Below are positions 32,237 to 40,780 of a DNA stretch of 64,000 bases, piece after piece. The position numbers were made by a program, and so were the translations under genes. Source of the stretch: DASXYG01 sp036502625 (GTDB taxonomy: Bacteria > Actinomycetota > Actinomycetes > Streptosporangiales > Streptosporangiaceae). Position 1 is the stretch's first letter; each line of letters begins with the position of its first letter. Location of the stretch: positions 1-64,000 of the forward strand of contig DASXYG010000079.1 of NCBI GenBank assembly GCA_036502625.1, in the 5' to 3' direction. The notes below the pieces were generated by a model that was not told where the DNA came from, did no database searches, and saw only the letters and a program-made list of their open reading frames with translations.

Positions 32237-33737
32237 CGGCGGCGGGCACCTGGTAGACGCGGACGACGTCGTCGCCGGTGGCGAACACCGGGCGCCAGGC
32301 CCGCCCGGGGCGCGGCGGGCGGCCCCACAGCCTGCGTTCGGCGCGGCGGCACACGCCGCAGATCCGGCCGCGGTCGGCGTCGAAGAACAGCACGAGGTCG
32401 CCGGGGCGCGGCCGCGGGCCGTACGCGGTGATCGGGCGCACCGGCTCAGGCCAGCGGCGGCCGCCGAACGTGCCGTTCCGGTACACCTCGGCGGCGCCGC
32501 CGCTCCGCGCGTCGGCCCACAGGACGCGGGCGCCGTGCCGGCGGCCCATCCAGGACCGGAGCGCGGCCATCTGGGTCCGTCCGTTGTCGGCGCCGATGAC
32601 GGGGTCGCGGCCGGCGGCGGCGATCGTGGTGGCGGCCGAGGCGGCGGCGACGGCCAGGACGAGGGCGGGCGCGGCCAGGCGTACGGCGCGCAGGCGGGCG
32701 GTGAGGGCCTGGGCGGTGAGCCAGAGGACGCCGAGACCGGCGACCGCCAGGGGCGGGAACAGCGGGAACCAGTAGCGGACCAGGCTCAGGCGCAGCGTGG
32801 GGTGGCCGGGGCTCAGCAGGCCGCCGGCCAGGGTGAGCGGGACCCAGATCAGGGCGCACCAGGCCAGCGGTACGGCCAGGCGGCGCGGCCACACCAGGGC
32901 GCCGAGCAGGGCCACGGCGAGCAGGGCGGTCAGCCAGAAGCCGCCCGCGTCGTGGTCCAGCGTGAGCGGGAGCTGGGCGAGGTAGACGGCGCGGGGCTGG
33001 CCCGGGTACGCGGGGAACGGGCTGGGCTGCTGGGTGAGGATGGCGTGCACGCGGGTCAGCGGGTCGCCGTACAGCGCCTGGCACAGCGCCAGTTCCACGC
33101 CCGCGCAGACGAGCATCGGCGCGGCGGCCCAGCCGATCCGCCGCAGCGCGGCCGTACGGTCGCGCCGCACGACGAGGAGGGCGGGGATCAGCGGCAGCGC
33201 GAACACGATGTACTCGCGGATCAGGTACGACCAGCCGAGCAGCGCCCCGATGAGGAGCAGCGGCCATCGGCGCCCGGCCCAGCGCCCGCGGCGTACGGCG
33301 ATGGTCAGGGCGGCGGCGACGGTGAACAGCCCCGTGGCCGGCACGTCGGGCAGGAGCGCGGCGGCGTCCTGGAACATCGGCGTCGCCGTGACCACGACGG
33401 CGCCGGCGGCCGCGCCGACGGCGGGTGAGAACAGCAGGGTGCCCAGCGCGTACGTGCCGGCCAGGACGGTGAGCGTGCCCAGGATCGGCACCAGGTGGTA
33501 CGCCGCCTCGGAGTAGCCGAACACGCCGACCGCCAGGCGCACCGGAACGACCAGCCCGAACCGCGTCACCTGGTGCATGGACCCCGGCCGCGGGAACCCA
33601 TGCGGGAACGCGGCGCCGGCGTTCAGGTAGTTGAGCTGGTCGGACGGATACGGCAGGGGCAGATGCCGGAGCACGACGACCAGCCAGCAGCATCCGAGCA
33701 CGGCGGGGATGAGCAGGTGGACGACGCGGGTGGACAC
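32193..33737 (-). CDS. Membrane glycosyltransferase, GT-C (PMT/ArnT-like)
   Basis: 514 residues, about 11 membrane helices. GT-C fold enzymes transfer sugars from polyprenyl-phosphate donors on the outer face; the first extracellular loop holds LPYPSDQLNYLNAG with the acidic residue expected for catalysis. A soluble C-terminal segment (GDLVLFFDADRGRICGVCRR) contains a CGVC pair. GTG 33737 start. Converges with and overlaps the acyl-CoA-dehydrogenase-like gene. The acceptor is unknown. Confidence 0.8.
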   Translation of the reverse strand: MSTRVVHLLIPAVLGCCWLVVVLRHLPLPYPSDQLNYLNAGAAFPHGFPRPGSMHQVTRFGLVVPVRLAVGVFGYSEAAYHLVPILGTLTVLAGTYALGTLLFSPAVGAAAGAVVVTATPMFQDAAALLPDVPATGLFTVAAALTIAVRRGRWAGRRWPLLLIGALLGWSYLIREYIVFALPLIPALLVVRRDRTAALRRIGWAAAPMLVCAGVELALCQALYGDPLTRVHAILTQQPSPFPAYPGQPRAVYLAQLPLTLDHDAGGFWLTALLAVALLGALVWPRRLAVPLAWCALIWVPLTLAGGLLSPGHPTLRLSLVRYWFPLFPPLAVAGLGVLWLTAQALTARLRAVRLAAPALVLAVAAASAATTIAAAGRDPVIGADNGRTQMAALRSWMGRRHGARVLWADARSGGAAEVYRNGTFGGRRWPEPVRPITAYGPRPRPGDLVLFFDADRGRICGVCRRAERRLWGRPPRPGRAWRPVFATGDDVVRVYQVPAAVTPPRPRGARAARS

Positions 33738-33998
33738 GCTCGGTAGCCGACCACACCAGGGTGATCAACAGATGAACGCCCCGTTGGAGCCCGGCACGCC
33801 CCCGGCAAAGCCCACCCCACGTGAGGCGCGGCGCTCGCGTTGCTCCGCGCGGCGGACGAGCGTGCCGACGATCCGGCGCCATGCCGGTGACTCCTTGAGG
33901 ATCAGGGAGAAGACCGGTCGTCATGAGGCGAGGTTGCGACCCTGGCGCGGCGTCAGGGTCGAGCCCGGCCGTAAGCCTCGTGACAGTAGGCTCGGCGC
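33738..33998. other. Intergenic stretch, no gene seen
   Basis: 261 bases between the start of the minus-strand glycosyltransferase and the plus-strand VOC gene. Open frames here are short or have atypical composition. It must hold two divergent promoters; no convincing palindrome was found. Confidence 0.5.
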
Positions 33999-34670
33999 AT
34001 GTTCCATCTTGATCATCTCTGTCTCGGCGTGCGCGACCTGGGTGACGGGGTCCGCAGGGTGCACGAGGAGACGGGGCTCGCCTACTACGACGGCGGCGTG
34101 TTCGCCGGCGGCATCGCGAACACGATCTTCCCGCTCGGCGAGGACGCCTACCTGGAGGTCGAGGCGGCGACGGGGCCCGTCGCGGAGCGGGCCCCGGCGG
34201 CCGCGTGGTTCGACGGGGCCCTCGCGGGCGGCGACCGGTGGATGTTCTGGAGCCTGCGCGCCGACACGCTCGAGGAGATGTACACGGTCGCGCGGCGGTT
34301 CGGCGGCGAGGTGGCGCGGCGTCCGGGGCGCGTCCAGCCCGACGGCACCCAGCGCGTCATCACCACCGCGCCCGGCCCCGGCCGCGCGCTCGACACGTGC
34401 TGGCGCCGGGGGCTGCCGAACTGGTTCTACCGTGAGGACCCGGCCACCAACCCCGATCGCGGTGCGGCGGAGCACGGCGAGCGCGGGGCGGCCGTGACCC
34501 GGCTGGAGGTCGGCGCGGACGCCGGGGAACTGCGGGAGCACATCGGTGCCGCGACGTTCGACCGGCTGCCGCTCGCGGTCGTGCCCGGCCGGCCCGGCAT
34601 GCGCGCGGTCACGGTGCGCACCGCGTCCGGGCGCGAGGTCACGCTGCGCAGGGACCCGGCCGAGCTGTAG
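33999..34670 (+). CDS. Glyoxalase-like domain protein
   Basis: 223 residues. The N-terminal VOC strand MFHLDHLCLGVRDLGDGVRR with a metal-type His, and GEDAYLEVEAATG with the Glu, mark the glyoxalase-like (PF13468-type) family; the second half is divergent. No signal peptide. ATG 33999, monocistronic between a glycosyltransferase and a convergent hydrolase. Substrate unknown. Confidence 0.85.
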   Translation: MFHLDHLCLGVRDLGDGVRRVHEETGLAYYDGGVFAGGIANTIFPLGEDAYLEVEAATGPVAERAPAAAWFDGALAGGDRWMFWSLRADTLEEMYTVARRFGGEVARRPGRVQPDGTQRVITTAPGPGRALDTCWRRGLPNWFYREDPATNPDRGAAEHGERGAAVTRLEVGADAGELREHIGAATFDRLPLAVVPGRPGMRAVTVRTASGREVTLRRDPAEL

Positions 34671-34731
34671 AGGGCGCCCCTCTCCTCGATGAGACCGTCG
34701 GATCACCTGGTCCGCAGATCGCCTGACGTTG

Positions 34732-36063
34732 TCACTTGTGTGCGCGCAGGAACGCCGGGATGCCGGCGCGGGTCGGGTAGTCCGGCAGCGGCGGAGGCCC
34801 GCCGCGCAGGAACGCCGCGATGACGGCGGCGGCCCGGTCGTTGTCGCCGTCCAGGCCGTTCCACATGTGGTGCCCGACGCCCGGCATGTACTGCGTGCGC
34901 CGGACGGCCGGGTCGTCGGCGAGGACCGCGGTCTCCCATTGGCGCACCTGCGCGGAGCACTCGGCGATCATCAGCATCGCGGGGGTGTGCGAGCGCCTCA
35001 GGCGTGCGGCGATGGAGGGGGAGTCCTTGACCGTCTGCTGGAAGCGCAGGCTCGCGACGGGGCTGAACGTGAAGGTGCGCGCCGTGTCCTCGACGGGGAT
35101 GCGGTGGGCGTCCCGCGCGCAGTAGCCGGACGCGGTGTCGCCGCCGAGATCGGCGGCGGTGAAGGCGTTGTCGCCCTCCGCCTGCCCGATCAGGCCGTTG
35201 CCGGGCGCGAGGAGCCCCAACTGCACGAGGCCGAGCCCGACACCGTACCTCGGGACGTAGGTCGACCGCGGTCCGGTCACGGGCGGTGCCAGGCCGCGCG
35301 CGGACGGCCGCCCCGGGTGCCCGTTGATCTTCGCGGTGGGGCCGTCCATCGGTCCGGGCTCGGCGATGACCGCCCGGTGCACCCGCGCCGCGACCCGCGG
35401 GTCGGCGAGGGCCCGGGTGAGCACGACCCCGCCCGAGGAGAATCCGAGGACGTCGGCCGGGCCCGTGTGCAGGTGGTCGATGAAGGCGCCGAGGTCGCGG
35501 ACCGTCCGGGAGACGCCGTACTCGTCCATGGGGAGCAGGCCGCTGCGCCCGCCGCCGGCCTGCTCGTACGCGTAGACGTCGTGGCCCCGGCGGGCCAGGA
35601 GCCGCAGGAACCGGTGGTCGAGCAGCGAGATGCCGCGTACGGGGCCGCCGTTGAGGTAGACGAGCGGCCGCGGGCGCCGGGCGGCGCCGGGCGCGGGCGG
35701 GTAGTGGTACACCGCGACCCGGCTCCCCGTGGCCAGGCGCCAACTCCGCGTCGCCACGAACGGCAGGGGGGCCGGATACCGCCGGTGCGTGGGCACGGTC
35801 GGGATCAGGACCGACACCGTCAGCGCCGCGGCGACGGCCACCGGCAGGAGCCGCAGGAGCCGGGCCCGGCGGGTACGGCGGCCCGGCCACAGCGCGGCGG
35901 CGGCCCCGGCCCCGAGGGCCGCCAGCCATGCGGGGATCCCGGAGCCCGCCCCGTCCGTGACGACGATCAGCACGAGGAACAGGCCGATCAGCGCGATGAC
36001 GGCGGCCAGGGCCGGTCCGAGGCGGCCGATGGCGGGGATGACGCGGGTGAGGGGTGCTGGCAT
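34732..36063 (-). CDS. Membrane-anchored alpha/beta hydrolase
   Basis: 443 residues. Three N-terminal membrane helices within the first 95 residues (LAAVIALIGLFLVLIVV; WLAALGAGAAAALW; VAVAAALTVSVLI) are followed by an extracytoplasmic alpha/beta hydrolase: oxyanion region LNGGPVRGIS, nucleophile elbow GFSSGG with the catalytic Ser, and catalytic His in MPGVGHHMW. ATG 36063 used; a GTG one codon upstream is in frame. Divergent from a TetR gene with a 31-base perfect palindrome between them, only 14 bases from this start, so it is very likely repressed by that TetR. Confidence 0.88.
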   Translation of the reverse strand: MPAPLTRVIPAIGRLGPALAAVIALIGLFLVLIVVTDGAGSGIPAWLAALGAGAAAALWPGRRTRRARLLRLLPVAVAAALTVSVLIPTVPTHRRYPAPLPFVATRSWRLATGSRVAVYHYPPAPGAARRPRPLVYLNGGPVRGISLLDHRFLRLLARRGHDVYAYEQAGGGRSGLLPMDEYGVSRTVRDLGAFIDHLHTGPADVLGFSSGGVVLTRALADPRVAARVHRAVIAEPGPMDGPTAKINGHPGRPSARGLAPPVTGPRSTYVPRYGVGLGLVQLGLLAPGNGLIGQAEGDNAFTAADLGGDTASGYCARDAHRIPVEDTARTFTFSPVASLRFQQTVKDSPSIAARLRRSHTPAMLMIAECSAQVRQWETAVLADDPAVRRTQYMPGVGHHMWNGLDGDNDRAAAVIAAFLRGGPPPLPDYPTRAGIPAFLRAHK

Positions 36064-36076
36064 CACGGGGCCCCGT

Positions 36077-36107
36077 CGTAGTTTCCAAACACTGTTTGGA
36101 AACTACG
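36077..36107. promoter_or_regulatory. 31-bp perfect palindrome, TetR operator
   Basis: Left arm CGTAGTTTCCAAACA (36077-36091), centre C (36092), right arm TGTTTGGAAACTACG (36093-36107); every base pairs. It sits between the divergent hydrolase (start 36063) and TetR (start 36134) genes. Its AT-rich core stands out from the GC-rich surroundings. Length and placement are those of a TetR operator controlling both genes. Confidence 0.85.
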
Positions 36108-36133
36108 TTAGCAGCGGGACTAGGCTGATCGCC

Positions 36134-36724
36134 GTGGCCCGACCGAGAACGAACGACGACGCCGTGAAGGAGCGCCTCGTCGAGTCCGCGACCGAGATGT
36201 TCGCGACCCGTCCGCGGGAGTCGGTCACCATCCGCGCCGTGGCCGCCGCCGCCGGCACCCCGACCGCCGCGGTGTACGCGCTGTTCGCCGGCAAGGACGC
36301 GCTGATCGCCGAGGTGCGCGACAGGGCGGTCGCCGGCCTGTTCCGTGACCTGTCCGCGGTGCCGGCCTCCGACGACCCCCTGGCCGACCTCTACGCGCTC
36401 GCCGTCGCGTACCGGCGATGGGGCCGCGAGCACCGCCATCTCTACGCGGTGCTGTTCGGCGGCGTGCAGTCCTTCGACCCGTCGGGCGTGGCCGGCGCCG
36501 GCGACCCCGTACGCCCGCTCATGGACGCGATCGACCGCGGCCTGTCCGCGTCCGTCCTCGCCGGCGACGCCACCGCGATCGCCCTCTCGCTCTGGGTGAC
36601 CCTGCACGGCCTGGTGACCCTCGAACTCGCCGGCGCGCTCGACCCCGCCACGTCCGAGACCACCCTCCGATCAGCGATCCCCGCCGCCCTGCGCGGCTGG
36701 ACGACCTCCCCGGCCCGGCCGTGA
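36134..36724 (+). CDS. TetR-family regulator
   Basis: 196 residues. Helix-turn-helix region RLVESATEMFATRPRESVTI then TPTAAVYALFAGKDALIAEV; the C-terminal domain is of the WHG/TetR_C type (YALAVAYRRWGREHRHLYAV). GTG 36134 chosen because the protein then begins MARPRTNDDAV, as is usual; the frame is open far upstream through the hydrolase but that is a shadow. The operator palindrome ends 26 bases upstream. Confidence 0.93.
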   Translation: MARPRTNDDAVKERLVESATEMFATRPRESVTIRAVAAAAGTPTAAVYALFAGKDALIAEVRDRAVAGLFRDLSAVPASDDPLADLYALAVAYRRWGREHRHLYAVLFGGVQSFDPSGVAGAGDPVRPLMDAIDRGLSASVLAGDATAIALSLWVTLHGLVTLELAGALDPATSETTLRSAIPAALRGWTTSPARP

Positions 36725-36745
36725 GCCCGGTGGCGCCGCGGGTCG

Positions 36746-37498
36746 TCAGAACTGGTAGCGGCGCAGGCCGCCGTCCACGGGGATGACCGCGCCGGTGATG
36801 TAGCCGGCGCTGGGGGCGGCGAGGTAGCAGACGAGGCCGGCGATGTCCGCGGGCTCGCCGTAGGAGCCGACCGGGATCTCGTGGGTGGACTGGTGTTGGC
36901 GGTAGGCGGGGTCGTAGTTGCGTTCGATCTGCTCGCTCATGATGCGGCCCGGCGGGATCGAGTTGACCGTGATGCCGTAGCGGCCGACCTCCCGTGACAG
37001 GCCCTTGGCCCAGGAGTGCAGGGCGGCCTTGGCGCAGAAGGCGCCGTTGAGCCCCTCGGGCTCGGACTTCCCGGTGATGTTGATGATCCGGCCCCACGAC
37101 CGGTCGATCATGGACGGCAGGACGCGCTGGGTGAGCTGCCGGTGGCGGGTGAAGTTGAGCGTGATCGCCTCGTCCCAGGCGTCGTCGCCGGTGTCCAGCG
37201 TGAACGGGCGGCTGCCGCCCGCGTTGTTGACCAGGATGTCGACCGCGCCGAGCGCCTCGGCGGCGCCGTCGTGAATGCGGTCGGGGGCGCGCGGGTCCAG
37301 GAAGTCCGCCGTGAGGACGGCCGGCCGCGGGCCGCCCGCCGCCTCGACCTCGTCGGCGACCTCCGCGAGCTGGTCGCCGCGCCGCGCCGTCAGGGCCAGC
37401 CGTACGCCCTCACGGCCGAGCGCGATGGCGATGCCCCGGCCGATGCCGCTGCTCGCGCCGGTGACCACGCCCGTCTTGCCCGCGATCCCCAAGTCCAT
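36746..37498 (-). CDS. Short-chain dehydrogenase/reductase, atypical active site
   Basis: 250 residues, classical SDR fold: cofactor loop TGASSGIGRG, NNAGG, and a C-terminal ITGAVIPVDGGLRRYQF typical of FabG-like members. The catalytic YxxxK is not intact: the segment is GLNGAFCAKAALHSW, retaining Lys but with Ala where Tyr is expected. SDRs of this form exist and may be inactive, or catalyse through another residue. ATG 37498. Divergent from an MFS transporter gene. Confidence 0.9.
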   Translation of the reverse strand: MDLGIAGKTGVVTGASSGIGRGIAIALGREGVRLALTARRGDQLAEVADEVEAAGGPRPAVLTADFLDPRAPDRIHDGAAEALGAVDILVNNAGGSRPFTLDTGDDAWDEAITLNFTRHRQLTQRVLPSMIDRSWGRIINITGKSEPEGLNGAFCAKAALHSWAKGLSREVGRYGITVNSIPPGRIMSEQIERNYDPAYRQHQSTHEIPVGSYGEPADIAGLVCYLAAPSAGYITGAVIPVDGGLRRYQF

Positions 37499-37632
37499 GA
37501 ACGCCTCCCGAATGTGACCGTCGCACGGTTGACGATTGCATACAACTGCATACGATATTGCCCGGTGGTGTGCGATGTCACAGCCCGACGGGCTGTGTCC
37601 CCCCTTTGCCCCGCCGTTAGGAGAAGCGGCTG

Positions 37633-38994
37633 ATGAACGCGACCGACCTGGCGGCGCGGCTGGATCGCCTGCCCGTGAGCGGGTTCCACCGGCGTGTCCT
37701 GTACGGGCTCGCCTTCGGGTTCTTCTTCGAGCTCGCCGACCTCAACACGTTCGCGTACGCGGCGCCCGCGCTGAAGAAGTACGTCGGCATCTCCGTCGAC
37801 GACATCGCGCTGGTCACGTCGATGAGCTTCCTCGGGATGTTCCTCGGCGCGGCCGTCGGCGGGTGGGTCGCCGACCGGGTCGGCCGGCGCCGGGCGCTCA
37901 TCGGCTCCATCGCCTGGTACTCGCTGTTCTCGCTGCTCAACGCGGCGACGTGGAACGTGCCGACGCTGGCGGGCGCGCGGCTGCTCACCGGCGTGGGGCT
38001 CGGCGCGATGACCGTCATCGCGATCACCTACCTGTCCGAGACCATGCCGCGCGCCCACCGCGGCCGGATGCAGGCCGCGACCCTCGCGCTCGGCCTGGTC
38101 GGCATACCCGCGATGGCGTTCACCGCGCGCGGCGTCATCCCGCTCGGCGCGGACGGGTGGCGGATCGTCTTCGTGTTCGGCGCGCTCGGCGTGCTGTCGC
38201 TGGCGATCATCCTCCGGCTGCCCGAGTCGCCGCGCTGGCTTCTGGAGCATCGCGGCGCCGACGAAGCGGAGGCCGCGCTCGCGCGCATCGAGGCGGAAGT
38301 GGAGCGGCAGGCCGGCCGCCTTCCCGCGCCGGTCGCCACTGCCGCCGCCACCGAGGGCGCCGCGCCGCACCGGCTCCGTGAGCTGTTCCAGGGCCGGCTC
38401 CTGGGCCGTACGCTGCTGCTCCTCGTCGCGTGGATCTTCCAGACGCTCGGGTTCTACGGCTTCGTGTCGTGGGTCCCCACGCTGCTGGCCGAGCACGGCT
38501 TCGACCTCAAGGACAGCCTGACGTTCTCCGCCCTGACCACCATCGGGGCCGTGCCCGGCGCGCTGCTGGCCTGGCCGATCTCCGACCGCTTCGGCCGCAA
38601 GATGCCGACTGCCATCGTCGCCGCGCTGGTCGCGGTCTGCGGTGTGCTGTACGGCCTGTCGTTCAACGCGGCGGCCATCGTGGTCTTCGGCTTCGCCGTC
38701 TCGTTCTTCATCCAGACGTTCGCCGCCCTGCTGTACGCCTACACCCCCGAGCTGTATCCGACCGCGCTGCGCAACACCGGCAGCGGCTTCGCGTACGGCA
38801 CCGGCCGCCTCGCCAACATCGCGGGCCCGCCGATCGTCGCGCTGATCTTCTCCACCGCGGGCTACATCTGGGTGTTCGTCTACATCGGCATCTGCTGGCT
38901 GATCGTGGCGGTCGCCATCACCCTCTTCGGCCCGCGCACCGCGGCCGTCACCCTGGAAGACCTCCAGACCGCCCCCGACACCCAGCCCACCTGA
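37633..38994 (+). CDS. MFS transporter, aromatic-acid/sugar-porter type
   Basis: 453 residues, 12 membrane helices with a long central loop. Motif A in loop 2-3 is GGWVADRVGRRRALIG; loop 4-5 has SETMPRAHRGRMQA; the second-half repeat is SDRFGRKMP; and LPESPRWLLEHRG follows helix 6, as in metabolite:H+ symporters (AAHS/sugar porter). ATG 37633 follows AGGAGAAGCGGCTG. It could import an organic acid used by the nearby SDR or catabolic genes, but the substrate is unknown. Confidence 0.92.
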   Translation: MNATDLAARLDRLPVSGFHRRVLYGLAFGFFFELADLNTFAYAAPALKKYVGISVDDIALVTSMSFLGMFLGAAVGGWVADRVGRRRALIGSIAWYSLFSLLNAATWNVPTLAGARLLTGVGLGAMTVIAITYLSETMPRAHRGRMQAATLALGLVGIPAMAFTARGVIPLGADGWRIVFVFGALGVLSLAIILRLPESPRWLLEHRGADEAEAALARIEAEVERQAGRLPAPVATAAATEGAAPHRLRELFQGRLLGRTLLLLVAWIFQTLGFYGFVSWVPTLLAEHGFDLKDSLTFSALTTIGAVPGALLAWPISDRFGRKMPTAIVAALVAVCGVLYGLSFNAAAIVVFGFAVSFFIQTFAALLYAYTPELYPTALRNTGSGFAYGTGRLANIAGPPIVALIFSTAGYIWVFVYIGICWLIVAVAITLFGPRTAAVTLEDLQTAPDTQPT

Positions 38995-39071
38995 TCGCCG
39001 GGCCCCTGCCTCCCGCACTACGGTGAAGCGATCGCTGCTGGAGGGGTTGTGCACCGGGGAGCGGGCCGAGG

Positions 39072-40232
39072 ATGAGCACGGAACCGTCGGATGGCGCCGG
39101 TACGACCCGGAGCCGGTCGTCGCCGTTGTACGCCGCGGGGTTCGTCACCGCGTTCGGCGCGCACAGCATCGCGGCCAGCCTCGGCGGATACACCGAACGC
39201 GCGCACGCTTCGCTGCTCGCGCTCGGCCTGCTGCTGGCGGTCTACGACGGTGCCGAGGTCGTGCTGAAGCCGGTGTTCGGGTCGCTGGCCGACCGCATCG
39301 GTCCGCGTCCGGTCCTGCTGGGCGGGCTCGTGGCGTTCGCGCTCGCGTCCGCGGCGTTCGTCGTCGCCGGTGATCCGGCGCTGGTGGGGGTGGCGCGGTT
39401 CGGCCAGGGTGCCGCCGCCGCGGCGTTCTCGCCGGCCGCCGGGGCGATGGTGGCCCGGCTGGCGCCGAGGTCGCGGCGGGGGAGGGCGTTCGGCGGCTAC
39501 GGGGCGTGGAAGGGGCTCGGCTACGCCCTGGGGCCCGTGCTCGGCGGCGTGCTGATCACCCTCGGCGGTTACCCGCTGCTGTTCGGCACGCTCGCCGTGC
39601 TCGCGGCCGCGGTCGCGGCGTGGGCCGCGCTGGCGGTGCCCGCCGTCCCGCCGCTGCCCCGTACCCGGCAGACCGTCCTCGACCTCGCGCGCCGCCTCAC
39701 CACCGGCGGCTTCGTACGGCCCACGCTCGCGCTGGCCGGCGCCACCGCCGCGCTGGCCGTCGGCGTCGGGTTCCTCCCCGTGGCCGGGCACGGGCACGGC
39801 TCGCTGGTCACCGGCGCGGTCGTGTCGCTGCTCGCCGCGTGCGCCGCCGTGGTCCAGCCGTGGACCGGGCGGCTGCGCGACGCCGGGAGGATCCGCGACG
39901 GCGCCGGAATGGCGGCCGGGCTCGGCCTGGCAGCGGCCGGTACGGCGGTGGCCGTCGTGCTGCCGGGCGTGGCCGGATTGGTGGCCGCCGCCGTGGCCAT
40001 CGGCACGGGTACGGGCCTGGTCACCCCGATCGGGTTCGCCCACCTCGCCGCGTCCACGCCACCGGAACGGCTCGGGCAGACGATGGGCGCCGCGGAGGTC
40101 GGCCGCGAGCTCGGCGACGCCGGCGGACCGCTGCTGGTCGGCGCGATCGCGGCCGCGACCACCCTCGGCCCCGGGCTGGCCGGCCTGGCCGTCCTGCTCG
40201 CCGTCATCGCCGCGACGGTCGCGACGGCCTAG
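39072..40232 (+). CDS. MFS transporter, drug-efflux-like
   Basis: 386 residues, about 12 helices, compact. Motif A is GSLADRIGPRPVLLGG and motif B/C-like segments are RFGQGAAAAAFSPAAGAMVA and GLGYALGPVLGG, the last resembling antiporter motif C. ATG 39072. Its last four bases overlap the end of the convergent MntP-like gene. Confidence 0.9.
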   Translation: MSTEPSDGAGTTRSRSSPLYAAGFVTAFGAHSIAASLGGYTERAHASLLALGLLLAVYDGAEVVLKPVFGSLADRIGPRPVLLGGLVAFALASAAFVVAGDPALVGVARFGQGAAAAAFSPAAGAMVARLAPRSRRGRAFGGYGAWKGLGYALGPVLGGVLITLGGYPLLFGTLAVLAAAVAAWAALAVPAVPPLPRTRQTVLDLARRLTTGGFVRPTLALAGATAALAVGVGFLPVAGHGHGSLVTGAVVSLLAACAAVVQPWTGRLRDAGRIRDGAGMAAGLGLAAAGTAVAVVLPGVAGLVAAAVAIGTGTGLVTPIGFAHLAASTPPERLGQTMGAAEVGRELGDAGGPLLVGAIAAATTLGPGLAGLAVLLAVIAATVATA

Positions 40233-40768
40233 TCGCCGAAGACGAAGGGGAACGCCACGGCGGCGACGATCAGCGCGATCCCGCTCAGCAGGTCCGAACG
40301 GATCCGGATGAGGTTCGCGGCGAAGCGGCCGATGAGCAGGCCGGCGAACGACATGACCGCGGTGATGACGCCGAAGAGGCTGGCCGACAACCAGGGCGAG
40401 AGCCCGAGCAGGCCCAGGCTCGCCCCGGCCAGCAGGTTGTCCAGGCTCAGCGTCAGCGGGATGCCGAATAGCGCCCACGGCTGGTCCACCGTCTCCGGCT
40501 CCGGGTGCCGGAGCGCGGAGATCACCAGATAGAGCCCGTAGCCGCCCAGCGCGACCGCGCCCACCACCTCGGCGATGCCGCCGAAGGCCTTGCCGATCTG
40601 GTGGCCGATCAGCAGCCCGATGAGGGGCATGACGGTGTCCCACAGCCCGAACGTCAGCGCGACCTGGCCTGCGCGTTTCAGGCCGAAGGGGACGGTGCCG
40701 AGCACGATCGCCACCCGGAAGTTGTCCAGGCTGAGCACGAATCCGAGGGCGAGCACTTCCCAGATCAT
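40229..40768 (-). CDS. MntP-like manganese/metal exporter
   Basis: 179 residues, six membrane helices in two related halves. Intramembrane Asp motifs LDNFRVAIVLG and LDNLLAGASLG correspond to the metal-binding DxxxxxxxxG motifs of MntP (Mn2+ efflux). ATG 40768. It lies 12 bases downstream of pqqE and may be co-transcribed with the pqq operon, a linkage worth noting since PQQ enzymes are metal-dependent (Ca2+ or lanthanides). Confidence 0.8.
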   Translation of the reverse strand: MIWEVLALGFVLSLDNFRVAIVLGTVPFGLKRAGQVALTFGLWDTVMPLIGLLIGHQIGKAFGGIAEVVGAVALGGYGLYLVISALRHPEPETVDQPWALFGIPLTLSLDNLLAGASLGLLGLSPWLSASLFGVITAVMSFAGLLIGRFAANLIRIRSDLLSGIALIVAAVAFPFVFGD

Positions 40769-40780
40769 GGCGGCCTCGCT

